Assembly (NCBI GenBank): GCA_902806595.1
Contig: CADCXC010000037.1
Location: 1,364,001-1,428,000 of the forward strand
Reading direction: 5' to 3'
Source: Pyrenopolyporus hunteri
Lineage: Eukaryota; Ascomycota; Sordariomycetes; Xylariales; Hypoxylaceae
DNA: 64,000 nt
Part shown: piece after piece, positions 37,838-48,405 of the stretch
How the letters are laid out: every line of letters starts with the position of its first letter
How positions within the stretch are numbered: position 1 is the stretch's first letter
Translations under genes and position numbers: made by a program
The notes under the pieces: generated by a model
Database searches by the model: none
Seen by the model: the letters and a program-made list of their open reading frames with translations, nothing else
What the model was told of the DNA's origin: nothing

Positions 37838-39781
37838 ATGATTAACGTCGAACAAGCGCCCAGCCTGCCAGGCTCCCCTGGCGCGGCACCACTACAGCCC
37901 GTATCTCCCGAACGAGTCAACCAGCAGCGCGATGCCTCCGCATTCTCCCCTACGCGAGCCGATCAAGTCCGTGACAGCGATGTGCACGACAAGATCCGCC
38001 AGTTCAATAACCTGGCCCACCACAACCCCGCCGCAGCGGCATCCATGTCTAGACAACTTGAGCGGAAGACGGCCGACGCTGCCTTGAAGCGCGCCATGCT
38101 AGGGCGTGAAGCAGCAGAGACCGAAATGCGCCGCTATCGCGACGAGGCCCGCGCCCTACGACGGCAAGTCGAAGAAAGCCGAGGCCGCGAGCGCAAAGTA
38201 GGCGAAAGGTTAGAGGATGTTATGGTAAGTACAATAGAACCGGGAACACTTGATTAGCGCCTGGCCGTGTCGCTGACGTCGGCTCGATAGGAAAAATACG
38301 GGCAAGCGAAAGAAACACTCCAGCACAGCAAGGCAATCTGGGAGAAAGAGATTCGCCAGGCGCGCAAGGAGGTCTTCAAGACCCAGTCGTCCATCGTCAA
38401 ATTACAAGAGGAGCTCAAAGGCGCGCGAAGCGCCTGCAAGTCCGCCGAAGAAACGCTACTAAGGGAAAAGGAGCTCAGCAAAGCCAGAGAACAGGAGGCA
38501 TTCACGTCACGCTATCAGTTGGCCGAGATCCAGGAACAACTAGAGAAGGCTCTCGAACGAATTACCTTCGTGGAACAGGAGCGCGATGCCTACAAGGCCG
38601 CTGCCAAGGCGGAAGAGATCGCAAGGATCGCCGCCGAGGGGCAGTTACCACTACCTCCGGAAGAGCCAGATAGCGAGTTTGCGTCGCCTAAGAAGGGCCG
38701 GGTCTCTTTATCGGCTGTTGAGATTCTCTCTTCCGCTGCGAGCGAAGATGAGATCGAGGAGTTGACGCGCTTGTGGCAATGGGAGAAGCAAAGAGCAGAC
38801 CGCGCTCAAGAACACCTCGAATTCGTGCAGGCTGAATGCCAATTGCGATGTTGCTCCTGCGCAAAAGCTCGGCCACGGAGAAGCACATTGGCTTCATCGC
38901 GTCATGAACGACATGTGCCAGTGACGATTCTGGATCCCGCTAATCTCGTGATTCTAGGCCAAGAGCCCGGATTCTCAGAGCAGCCCACATCCCCGGAGCT
39001 CAGGACGTCCAGGAATGCAGGACAGAAAAAACAGCAACAAGAGAACGCGCTGGAACAGGACCGGGAGGCCTCGCCACTACAGTCTCCGGTGGGGGGTGCT
39101 ATACAAGAGAAACCCAGAAGATCTCAAGGACCCAGGCGTTCGACTATCTTCGTCCCGTCTGAAGGAATCTTCAGGACCATCTCTCAGCAGGATCTCCGGG
39201 CTGAGGAGAAAGCCGACGATCCTGCTCCTGAGCCACCAGCCCATGCGGATCCCCAATCAAGCAGCCAGCATTATTCTCGGACTCCTTCCGTCGAACCTCC
39301 ATCATATGCCCTATTAGCGAAAGAACGCACCTCCCTCCTGTCACTCCTCAACGCGCCACACGAAACCGAATCTCAGTGCTCCGTCATGGATATACCCTCC
39401 ATGCCAGAGGACGCTCCTCCTAACCGTCCAGACTCGGCGCGAGACTCGGACTCGGCCTCCCGCCCTAGGTCAGTAGACGAGAAGGAGCTGGAACCAAGGG
39501 CGCACACATCTGCCGCCTTCTACATGGTGACGACGACCACCACGGTCCCCGTCCGAGATAACCACGAGAACCGCACGCCGTCATTCGACATCAACAACCC
39601 CGCGATGACGCCGACGATGACGCGCGAGGAGGCCCTAGCGCAGATCAGGGAGCGGCGAGGCAGGGCTAGGAGCGCCGCACAGGGACTGGCAACCCCCCGA
39701 AGGCAAATGATCACGGGCGCGGGCGACAGGAGGGATGTCAGCGCGCCAGCGGCGAGAGCGGCTAAGGGCCGGTCCGCCTAG
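37838..39781 (+). CDS. Coiled-coil protein, possibly cytoskeletal or spindle-pole associated, 625 aa
   Basis: Two exons (37838-38224, 38291-39781) joined by a 66-nt phase-0 intron give 625 residues. Residues about 45-265 are an almost continuous charged coiled coil (QLERKTADAALKRAM, RYRDEARALRRQVEESR, then WEKEIRQARKEVFKTQSSIV). A second short helix at about 300-345 (EDEIEELTRLWQWEKQRA) is followed by a Cys pair region (CQLRCCSCAKARP). The remaining 270 residues are Ser/Pro/Arg-rich and disordered. No signal peptide or membrane segment is seen. The layout is like fungal septum, SPB or NIMA-interacting coiled-coil proteins, but I cannot assign a family with confidence. The gene itself is well supported by frame continuity across the intron. 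Confidence 0.82.
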
Positions 39782-41302
39782 TGAGCTATCTGACTCCCGG
39801 CTAGCTGGCCCAATCACGGCGTGAACATGGGGGCGGGCATCGGATCTGAGTTCGGGGGAAGCGAGGGGAGGCGAGGCGAATTGCAGAGCGTGCCCGAGGC
39901 TTCGTCCCGGGCGCCTCCTGACAGGAGCGAGGCGTTCGGGCGGGTGTTCAGAGACTCAGGACTGCATTTCCATCGGCGTTCATTCATTATCTACGTTTTT
40001 CTTTGTTTTTTTCCCTTCCGCTCCCCGGAAGGAAAAAAAAAATAGGAGAGCGAGGTACGGCTGCGGGTATTTGATGGCACGGCGTTGGATCTTTTTTCTC
40101 TTCTTCTTTCTCAAACTTAGGTGCTCATAACTAGATTACCCCTCCGCTTCTCCTGCTTCATTGTGGGTTTTACGACGTAAATGAAAGGGATGGAGTTGGG
40201 GGTTTCATTTGCTACCTACCTAGTTCGTTTGCATAGGTAATGGAAAAACCTAATACCACTACATTGAGGTTCTCTCTCGTAAGGCGAATGGCGGTATAGG
40301 AGCGTTTGATTTTATGGAATACCTATTGCGAAGTATGGCGAGAGAGGGTTGGCGATACCTATGTAATTCGGCGTTGAAGGAGGGAGAGAGAGGGTCTGTG
40401 TCTGGTTTAGTCCAGCACTCCATTATCTATCCTTTCCCATTATTCCCATTAGCACTAATAGTATACGGCTACCTTACGAGAGTTAGAGCCATCATTGTTC
40501 ACATAGTGTCTTCGGTCTAGGTATATATATCTAAAAGATATATGCCACTTGGTAGCATATATTCCCTACCCTATAGTGGACGCTCCTGAGCATCACGACG
40601 AAGCGGTGGCACTCGTCAAATCAAAGATAAAGTCATATTCATGTCTCTGGTATGTAGGGCATTAGCATGTCACTCGAGGTTTGATATCGATATTCCCATA
40701 CGTCTCTAGGTAATCTTCATAGACTTCCAATGAGCTTATATAGGCTTCGTATTCGCGTCCCCCGTATCTCGAGTTATGGGAGCCAGGATTATCTATTGGC
40801 ATTGCCCTCGAGCCAATCAGTGTTTATAGTTCTGACTTTTACTCTTCATTGCTTTAGGCCGCTAGAACCATGTACGGTACCACTTCCGCCTATTAGTTCT
40901 ATCCAATACTTAAAAAAGCAAGAGATAATGTTGAACCAACGATTTTTTCTTGTTTTCTACCTACGGGTTGAGCCGGGCCCCCCACCCAGAAAAAGGAGGG
41001 CACAGGATTCAATGTGCCTTTTGAATTCGTATCATGGTACACATACAAGTCGTATGATACAAGTCGCGTCAGTTCCATGCGTGCCCCTTTCATCCCGTCA
41101 TCGCTCCCTACCTAATAGATAGATGCCTAGGTTTCAGTAGCCCTCTCACTAGATTTCATTCCAAGAATGACGCCTTCCTAGACAGTCGCCCGACGCCCCC
41201 ACGAAACGACACCCGCATCTATGCCACCATGTTATCTCCTAGACCTCGTGTATCGAGGGACCGGGAGAAGAGTGGAAGGCAAAGATAGCGGTAACTACTA
41301 GC
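39782..41302. other. Intergenic region between convergent genes
   Basis: This is shared 3' flank. It has an A-run at 40032-40042, an AT-rich imperfect hairpin near 40520-40545 (ATATATATCT..AGATATAT) and a few TAGGTA-type motifs. Open frames near 40730-41122 have no domain. Nothing else is visible. Confidence 0.5.
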
Positions 41303-42386
41303 TTATTGACCAGTCAACTTGCTCAGGAGACCACCGCTCTTGGGGCTCTTGCCCTCGTCAAAGATCTTTAATAAGCTGTTCCAGACCTGGCCGGGCTCTT
41401 GGCTAGCATCGATGCCCTTCCAGATGCCGGTGTTCTTGTAGTACGCCACAACCGGGGCAGTCTGGTTGTGGTAGGTCACCAGTCGCTTCTTTAGCGCCTC
41501 GGCGTTGTCGTCGGAACGCTGGATTAACGGCTCGCCGGTGATATCGTCCTTCATAGGCACCTTGGGAGGGTTGAAGGTGCTGTGATAACTTCGGCCGGAG
41601 GCGGGGTGGATTAAACGACCCGTAATACGCGCAACCAGGAGAGCGTCGTCAATTTGCAGCTCGACCGCATGCTGAAGCTTCTGGTTCTTCTCGGCGAGCA
41701 TCTTATCGAGGGATTCGGCTTGAGCAACGGTACGAGGAAAACCGTCGAGAATGAAACTGGGAAACGGTTAGCCGAACTCACTGCCGGAAGGCGACACATC
41801 ACAACGGCTATAAACCAAGGACACGCTAACACGCAACACTAAGAGGGGAAAAGAGAGAGAGAAAAAAAAAAGAACATACCCTCCCCTGCATTCCTTGTTG
41901 TTATCGAGCTCTTCCCTGATCATGCCAATAACGATCTCGTCGCTGACCAAACCACCAGCGTCCATAATCTTCTTAGCTTCTCGGCCAAGAGGGGTCTTCT
42001 TAGCGACTTGAGATCGGAGCATATCACCGGTGGCCTTTTCCGCAGCGGTCAGCAACGCAAGTCTCGCACGGAAATAGCTCTTTGAAAAATAGGCAACCTA
42101 CCAGATGGCAACACGAGAACTTCTCCTTGATCTTCGGCGCTTGCGTTCCCTTTCCTAAAATTCGGCACATCGCAATTAGCGCAACGCTCTACCGGGATAA
42201 ATGCCCCCAACTCTAATGGATATATTCCAACAACGTACCGGCTCCGGGAGGACCCATAAGAATCATGCGCACGCTCTCGGTAGGTATGCTCTCGCCGGAT
42301 TGGCGGTGCTCTAATCGTCGTACGCGCTCCTCCAGCCCGGACACGATGTCCTGCAACCGCTTCATCTCATCGTCGATGATACCCAT
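41303..42386 (-). CDS. ADK1: Adenylate kinase (ATP:AMP phosphotransferase), 269 aa
   Basis: The enzyme catalyses ATP + AMP = 2 ADP and balances adenine nucleotides in cytosol and mitochondrial intermembrane space. Four exons on the minus strand (42239-42386, 42102-42154, 41880-42034, 41303-41756) with introns of 84, 67 and 123 nt rebuild 269 residues. The P-loop GPPGAGKGTQAPKI (residues about 47-60) is split by intron 1. The AMP-binding part has HLATGDMLRSQVA; the GFILDGFPRT motif is split by intron 3. The LID begins with GRLIHPASGRSYHSTFNPPK, as in long-type adenylate kinases, and lacks zinc-binding cysteines. The N-terminal 40 residues form a short coiled-coil-like extension (MKRLQDIVSGLEERVRRLEH), usual in filamentous fungi. 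All catalytic motifs are present. Confidence 0.96.
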
Positions 42387-44000
42387 TTTGAACGGCTCGG
42401 ACGAATCAATTGAGCCTGACCAAGGCAAAAGGAGGGGAAATGCGACGGACCGGGTGACAAGGAAAAAAGAGAAATATAAAAGGAAAAGAGAAAGAAAAGC
42501 AGCGGAGGGGAGAGGGGAGGGAAGAGCAAGACGAAGAAGAGCGTAGTAAGTTGAGCGTTGTAGTTTGCTGGGTGTAAGTACGAAAGTAGAGTCGGTCACT
42601 GGGAAGAAAAAAGATAGGAATCTATAGGTCCGCGGTTCCTCTGCGAGGTCGGGGGTCGGGAGTCGGGAGTCGGGAGATTCTTTTCTTCGAGGGTCGAACC
42701 TCGAAAAACCGCTTCTTTTATTAATTTTTCTACGTGTATTTTCACTAGGTTCTTAAGCAAGGAACAGATTGCCAAGTTCGATTGCGACTAAGGTACCGCC
42801 CGCCTAGGTAGGTACCTAGTAGGCTAGAAGGCTAGAAGGAAAAAAGCGCTCACCAAGGCCCCCGTAAACCAGTTGTCGGCAGACTGGAGCTCGGGGCTAA
42901 TTGGGGCTCCCCAGTGGCGGGCCTGCATACAGATAGGTACCTACCTGTGCCTATTATGCAGCAACACACAGCCGCTACGGCCTACATAGGTGTACCTACA
43001 TGCAGCGACGCAACCACGGAAATACATATCTATACCCATACCCATGGTTAACAGCAAAGGGTGGGGACCCCCCGTGCGATTCTTAGTGGGCGCGCCACTA
43101 AACACCTGCCTGTAATCCCCCTAGCCTACCGCACCGAGGTAGCTTGCGGGAGCTTCACCGTTCTTAACCCGCCGGGGTTAGCTTCTTTGGGGAGGAACTC
43201 GGCTATATTTCTACATACTAAAGCAGAACCTGGATTACTACTCTTTTTTTCCGTTGGGCCGCCGAAGTATGTAAGTGATATGGAAATGGGACGTGAAGTT
43301 CTTCCGGGCCATGGGGGTTTTGTTAATAGGTAAGTATTCAGTAATACCTGGATATACCTACCTGTATATGAGGTACGTATTCCGTATAGCCAGGCAAACC
43401 GAACGTTGCATTTGTCCTTATAAAAAGCCAACTTTGATGGTTTGATATCCATTTTCCAGAGTTTATACCTATGACGCTTTATGGAGCGCACAAGTTTCGT
43501 AGAAATGGAATGAATAGTAGCAAACATCGACGCATGACTTTTCGATATACTCGGTCAAGCGGATACCCGGGACCTCTGTTCGCTCGGTTGTCAGAATATG
43601 ATTCGCAATATAGCTCAGCAAGCCAAGATGAATCAGCAGCTTGGCTTGTTCATATGACCTTATTCGTTATCCCCGGTACTTATTTACCAAATACAGCATT
43701 CCGTAGACATTTTTGTTGGTGAGAGCGATTCTCCACAAAATGTAGAAGGTTGAGAGCAACTCAGGAAACAGTCTTGGACCGGAACTAAGTAAGGTAATGA
43801 TGACCATGGACGCGATTGAAGAACAAGCCACACACCAGCCACACAAAATTATGTAATTATGCGCCATTACCTAAGCCAACCCTAGGACCAACCTTCCTGG
43901 GGCCGTCACCCGCAGCCACCAAGGCAAGTCCAGGTTGGATTTAACCTTTGAGATACGTCAGCCTCAGCCAAAGCGTGCGGGTCTGTGCATAATGCCATAA
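42387..44000. other. Intergenic region between ADK1 and the AT-rich element
   Basis: The ADK1 leader side is purine-rich on the plus strand (42460-42540). An imperfect 20-nt palindrome TTCGAGGGTCGAACCTCGAA lies near 42687-42706. Two overlapping open frames on opposite strands (43061-43333 and 43126-43527) share a more GC-rich patch but show no known domain. TAGGTACCTACC motifs occur near 42800 and 42935. Confidence 0.5.
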
Positions 44001-44001
44001 T

Positions 44002-44041
44002 ACCTTAGCGTCTTTAGGGGGGTTAGTTAAACCGTATATAT
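44002..44041 (+). repeat. Left terminal inverted repeat, 40 nt
   Basis: It matches the reverse complement of the right end at 38 of 40 positions. The differences are C/T and A/G transitions in the T-rich and G-rich middle. Confidence 0.88.
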
Positions 44042-44797
44042 TTAACTTAATTAAGCTTTTTAATATATATACTGTTTAGTTAATTAAACCGTTTATTAAT
44101 TTAAAGTTATAAAAATTAAACCGTTTATTTAATACGTAATATATATATCGTTTAAATATTATACGTTTTATTTATTTCGAATATTTAATTAAAAAAATCG
44201 TTTAAATATTATTTAATTAAATAAATCGTATATATATAATTTAATTAAATAAAAATTTATTTTTTTAAACGTTTTAAAATTTAAAATTATTTAATTTAAT
44301 TAAAATTATTTAAATTAATTTAATTAATTTAATTAATTATTTTAATTATTATAAATTATATTAATTATATTAATTATATTAATCGTATTAATCGTATCGA
44401 TTATATCGATCGTATCGATTTATTTTAATTATTTTAATTATTTTAAATAATTTTAATTTTTAAAAAAATATAATAATATATATTTATTTTTTTTTATTTA
44501 TTAAATATATATATATTTTAATATTATATTAAAATTTATACGTATAATTATAAATTTTTATAATTAATTTAATAAATTTATAAATTAATTAATTAAATTA
44601 ATATAATGTAAATTATAATTTAAAATTTAAATATTAAAGGTTACCCCCGTAAAGTAATATAATAACCTTCGGTTTTCTTCGAATTCTACGACTATTTCTA
44701 TAGTTATACACCTTTTAATATAACTGCCAATACAGCTTCTAATACAGTTTCTAATATAGCTTCTAATATAGCTTTCGTGGCATCCCTTAACTTTTAC

Positions 44798-45370
44798 GAG
44801 AAACCACCCGTGCCACCTTTCGAAGAGCCGTCGCGAGAAACCACCTCATACCACCTTTCGATAAAGCCGTCGCGAGAGGCCACCCCTACTACCTTTCGAT
44901 GAAGCCGTCGCGAGAGACCACCCGTGCTACCTTTCTAAGAATCTTTCGAAAGAACCGTCGCGAGAAACCACCCTATACCACCTTTCGATGAAGCCGTCGC
45001 GAGAGACCACCCCTACTACCTTTCGATAAAACCGTTGCGAGAGACCATCCGTGCTACTTTTTTAAGAATCTTTCGAAAGAACCGTCGCGAGAAACCACCT
45101 TATACTACCTTTCGATGAAGCCGTCGCGAGAGACCACCCCTACTACTTTTCGATAAAACCGTCGCGAGAGGCCATCCCTACTACCTTTCTAAGAATCTTT
45201 CGAAAGAGCCGTCGCGAGAGGCCACCCCTACTACCTTTCTAAGAATCTTTCGAAAGAGCCGTCGCGAGAGGCCACCTCTACTACCTTTTTAAGAATCTTT
45301 CGAAAGAGCCGTCGCGAAAAGCCACCCCTATTACCTTTCGATAAAACCGTCGCGAGGGATCACCCGTATG
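44798..45370. repeat. Minisatellite with 13 copies of a CCGTCGCGAG core
   Basis: Thirteen imperfect units carry the core CCGTCGCGAGAG followed by CCACCCCTACTACCTTTCGAT or a close variant. Units come in a short form and a longer form, the latter with an extra CTAAGAATCTTTCGAAAG segment that contains the palindrome CTTTCGAAAG. The array is much less AT-rich than the DNA around it. Spacers are not unique sequences, so it is not a CRISPR array. Confidence 0.88.
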
Positions 45371-45604
45371 ACCATACCTAGCTTTAAATATACAATTCGA
45401 AAGATTCTTCGAAAAGTGTTACGAAAAATACGTCGAATTAAAATTAAATCTATATAATTAAATCCATATAATTAAATTTATACTTACCATTAAATCTATA
45501 TTTACAATTAAATTCATACCTATAATTAAATTTATATAATTCGATTTTTTTAAATTAAATTATACGTTAAATTAAAATTAAATTTATATAATTAAATTTA
45601 TATA

Positions 45605-45852
45605 ATTTAATTTATTTAATTCGATTTATTTAATTCGATTTATTTAATTCGATTTATTTAATTCGATTTATTTAATTCGATTTATTTAATTCGATTTATT
45701 TAATTCGATTTATTTAATTCGATTTATTTAATTCGATTTATTTAATTTAATTTATTTAATTTAATTTATTTAATTCGATTTATTTAATTCGATTTATTTA
45801 ATTCGATTTATTTAATTCGATTTATTTAATTCGATTTATTTAATTCGATTTT
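45605..45852. repeat. Tandem array of a 14-bp unit AATTCGATTTATTT
   Basis: About 17 consecutive units are present. Two neighbouring units read AATTTAATTTATTT, with the CG replaced by TA, a double transition. The only C and G in the array are those CpGs. Confidence 0.9.
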
Positions 45853-46065
45853 TTTAAATTAAATTATACGTTAAATTAAAATTAAATTTATATTTATAAT
45901 TAAATTAATTTAATTAAATTAATTTAATTAATAAAATTATTTATTAAAATACGAATAATTTTAAATATAATAATTACGATATATATAACGGTTTAATTAA
46001 ACGGTTTAATTAATTAAATAAAAATATAATATAAATTATTACGCGAAATATACGCGTAATTAATT

Positions 46066-46090
46066 AACGTAACGTAACGTAACGTAACGT
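46066..46090. repeat. AACGT pentamer array, 5 copies
   Basis: Five perfect copies of AACGT lie inside the AT-rich element. Again every C and G is in a CpG. Confidence 0.88.
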
Positions 46091-46590
46091 AATATAATAT
46101 AATATATAATTAATATAACGTAAAAAATATAACTCGTAAATTTTTACGTAATTAATTTTTATTTTTTTTTCGATTTTTTTTTTTAAAAAAAAAATTCGAA
46201 ATAATATTTCGAAAAAACTTCGAATATAATAAAAAATAAAATATTTATAATTCGAAAATATATAAAAAAAAAATATAATTTTTATAAAAAATTATAAAAA
46301 TTATATTTTTTTATTTTTATTTTTATATTATATATATATTTAAAAAAATATATATACGTATATATATATTAAAATTAAATAATTTAATTTAAATTAAATA
46401 ATTTAAATTAAATTAAATCGTTTAATTTAATTAAAACGTTTTAAAAAAAAATACATTTAATATAAAAAATATTTTTTTTTAATATATACGTTAAATTTTT
46501 AATAAATAATTTAATATAATTTAACGTATAAATTTTTTTTACTCGAACTTTTTTATTTATTTTTTTAAACCGTTCATTTTTTTAAACTAT

Positions 46591-46630
46591 ATATATACGG
46601 TTTAACTAACCCCCCCAAAAACGCTAAGGT
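46591..46630 (-). repeat. Right terminal inverted repeat, 40 nt
   Basis: It is the inverted copy of the left end, with a TA at its outer border (46630-46631). The Rpn8 start codon lies only 236 nt beyond it, so the element sits in that gene's promoter region. Confidence 0.88.
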
Positions 46631-46865
46631 AAGTTAAGTACCTACCTAGGTAGCAGGTAGCGACGTATTCCGACTTACCTAATCCCCCCACGCTAAGCCC
46701 AATCGAGAACCAAGCTTGGCCGGGATTTCGAATGGAAGGCAGCCTCACGTACGACAGCCTTCCCACCTGTTTGCCAATTTCAATATCAGACATCCGTTTT
46801 CCCTTGCTACCCAAATTTCCATATTCCATCTGCATTTCTTGTTCTCTGCATTCTAGTACCTTACG

Positions 46866-48047
46866 ATGCCGACCACGACAGCCGAAACCCTTTCCTTCGT
46901 GAACAAGAATGTGACCGTCGCCCCCCTCGTCCTCCTCTCCGTCGTCGACCACTTTAACCGGGTAGCTAAGGGTACGCGAAAGCGGGTAGTGGGTGTGCTG
47001 CTGGGTCAGAACGATGGGAAGAATGTGCGGGTGTCGAACAGCTTCGCTGGTAAGTTCTATTGCTTCTTACCGCTTGCCCTCGCGAAGCCGTCCGCATTAC
47101 CGCCGCTGACCCCGACTCGCTCCATATAGTTCCGTTCGAGGAGGACAGCGATGACCCGTCCGTCTGGTTCTTAGATCACAACTACGTCGAGAACATGAAC
47201 GACATGTTTAAGAAGGTCAACGCGCGAGAGAAGTTAATAGGCTGGTACCACTCGGGACCCAAGCTGCGCGCCTCCGACCTCCAGATCAACGAGCTCTTCA
47301 AGAGATACACGCCCAACCCATTGCTAGTCATCATTGACGTCCAACCTAAGGAGTCCGGTGTCCCAACAGATGCATACTTCGCGGTAGAGGAGATCAAGGA
47401 CGTAAGTCGCTCCATAGCGAGATCGTACGTGACGGAGTGCTAACTACGAGAACGTATAGGACGGCACGACCACATCTAAGACCTTCGTACATACTCCCTC
47501 CACTATTGAAGCTGAGGAGGCGGAGGAAATCGGTGTCGAGCATTTACTCCGAGATATCAGAGATGTGGCTATCGGCACTCTCTCCACGCGCATCACAAAC
47601 CAACTGCAGTCCCTGCAAGGACTACATCTCCGATTGCGCGACATACAAGCTTACCTTCAAAAAGTCCAAGACGGCAAGTTGCCGGTAAACCACGCAGTCT
47701 TAGGCAACCTCCAAGACATCTTTAATCTCCTGCCCAACCTCTCGACACCCAAGCCGGGCGTCGAAGGGAAGGCCGGCAACGTGGGCGAGCTCTCGTACGC
47801 GCTGAGAGTCAAGACGAACGATCAACTGCTGGCTATCTATCTAAGCAGCTTAATCCGCGCCATCACAGCATTCCACGACTTAATCGAGAACAAGATCCAA
47901 AACCGGCAACAACAAGAAGAGAAGGAGGCCAAGGAGGAGGCGGCCGCGGCAGCAGGGAAAGACGATAAGGACAAGAAGGAGAGCGGCGTTAACGGCCTTA
48001 ACGGGGAGCCGTCGGACAAGAGCAGCGACAAGGATAAGAAGAAATAG
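46866..48047 (+). CDS. RPN8: 26S proteasome regulatory subunit Rpn8, 347 aa
   Basis: Rpn8 is a lid subunit of the 19S regulatory particle; its MPN domain pairs with that of the deubiquitinase Rpn11. Three exons (46866-47049, 47130-47401, 47460-48047) with introns of 80 and 58 nt give 347 residues. The MPN domain spans about 12-145: VTVAPLVLLSVVDHFNRV, RVVGVLLGQNDG, NSFAVPFEED, WFLDHNYVENM and IGWYHSGPKLRASDLQINEL. It lacks the JAMM zinc signature, as expected for the inactive partner. The C-terminal half has IEAEEAEEIGVEHLLRDIRD, LPNLSTPK and DLIENKIQNRQQQ, all close to yeast Rpn8, then a Lys/Asp-rich tail (SDKSSDKDKKK). The start ATG is the only one upstream of the MPN domain in frame. Confidence 0.97.
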
Positions 48048-48405
48048 CGAAGCTTCTACCAATAGGCGGAATAACAAATTACTACAAACAACCCTTGTAC
48101 ATTATCCATACACGGGACGAATGGTCGATTTCGAGGCCGGAGGAGCCTCCCTCATGCTAATCCATAGACTTGTAGTCAGAGGACTGAACTCCTGATGAAG
48201 ACATGATTTTTACCCCACGGAGACCCTAGTCTCTACTATCTAATACGTTTGCGACTGTTGGTGGATGTCCGACTCATACGCGCTTGGTACGCTATGGAAG
48301 GTTAGAGACTCTTTGCGCCGATTAGCAAATAGGTAACAATAACCGCAAGTTCATAATCATTCCTAGGGTCATAAAGCATCCCTCCCTCCCCAAGATACCT
48401 ACCAT
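48048..48405. other. Short intergenic region between convergent genes
   Basis: It contains the 3' flanks of RPN8 and of the SWIM gene. No other feature is visible. Confidence 0.6.

Larger units (their letters stand above)
44001..46631. mobile_element. AT-rich element with terminal inverted repeats and TA flanks, probably a RIP-degraded DNA transposon
   Basis: The block begins and ends with the same 40-nt sequence in opposite orientation (44002-44041 and 46591-46630). It starts ACCTTAGCGT and ends TTAGTTAAACCGTATATAT, with a run of six or seven G between. The two copies differ at only two positions, both transitions. TA dinucleotides sit at the outer ends, as in the TA duplication of Tc1/mariner elements. 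The 2.6-kb interior is extremely AT-rich, has no usable open frame, and carries a minisatellite and a 14-bp tandem array. Most remaining C and G are in CpG. No transposase can be read; a non-autonomous origin or complete mutation by a RIP-like process are both possible. Confidence 0.75.

Noticed and set aside
43061..43527. Two overlapping open frames of 90 and 133 codons on opposite strands
   Set aside because: Neither shows a known domain and the 133-codon frame begins without a convincing start; a GC-rich patch gives long frames by chance.
44798..45370. CRISPR array
   Set aside because: Units repeat in full, with no unique spacers, in a eukaryotic AT-rich element with no cas genes.
44001..46631. 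Centromere core
   Set aside because: Only 2.6 kb, with clear inverted ends and TA borders, and flanked closely by housekeeping genes.
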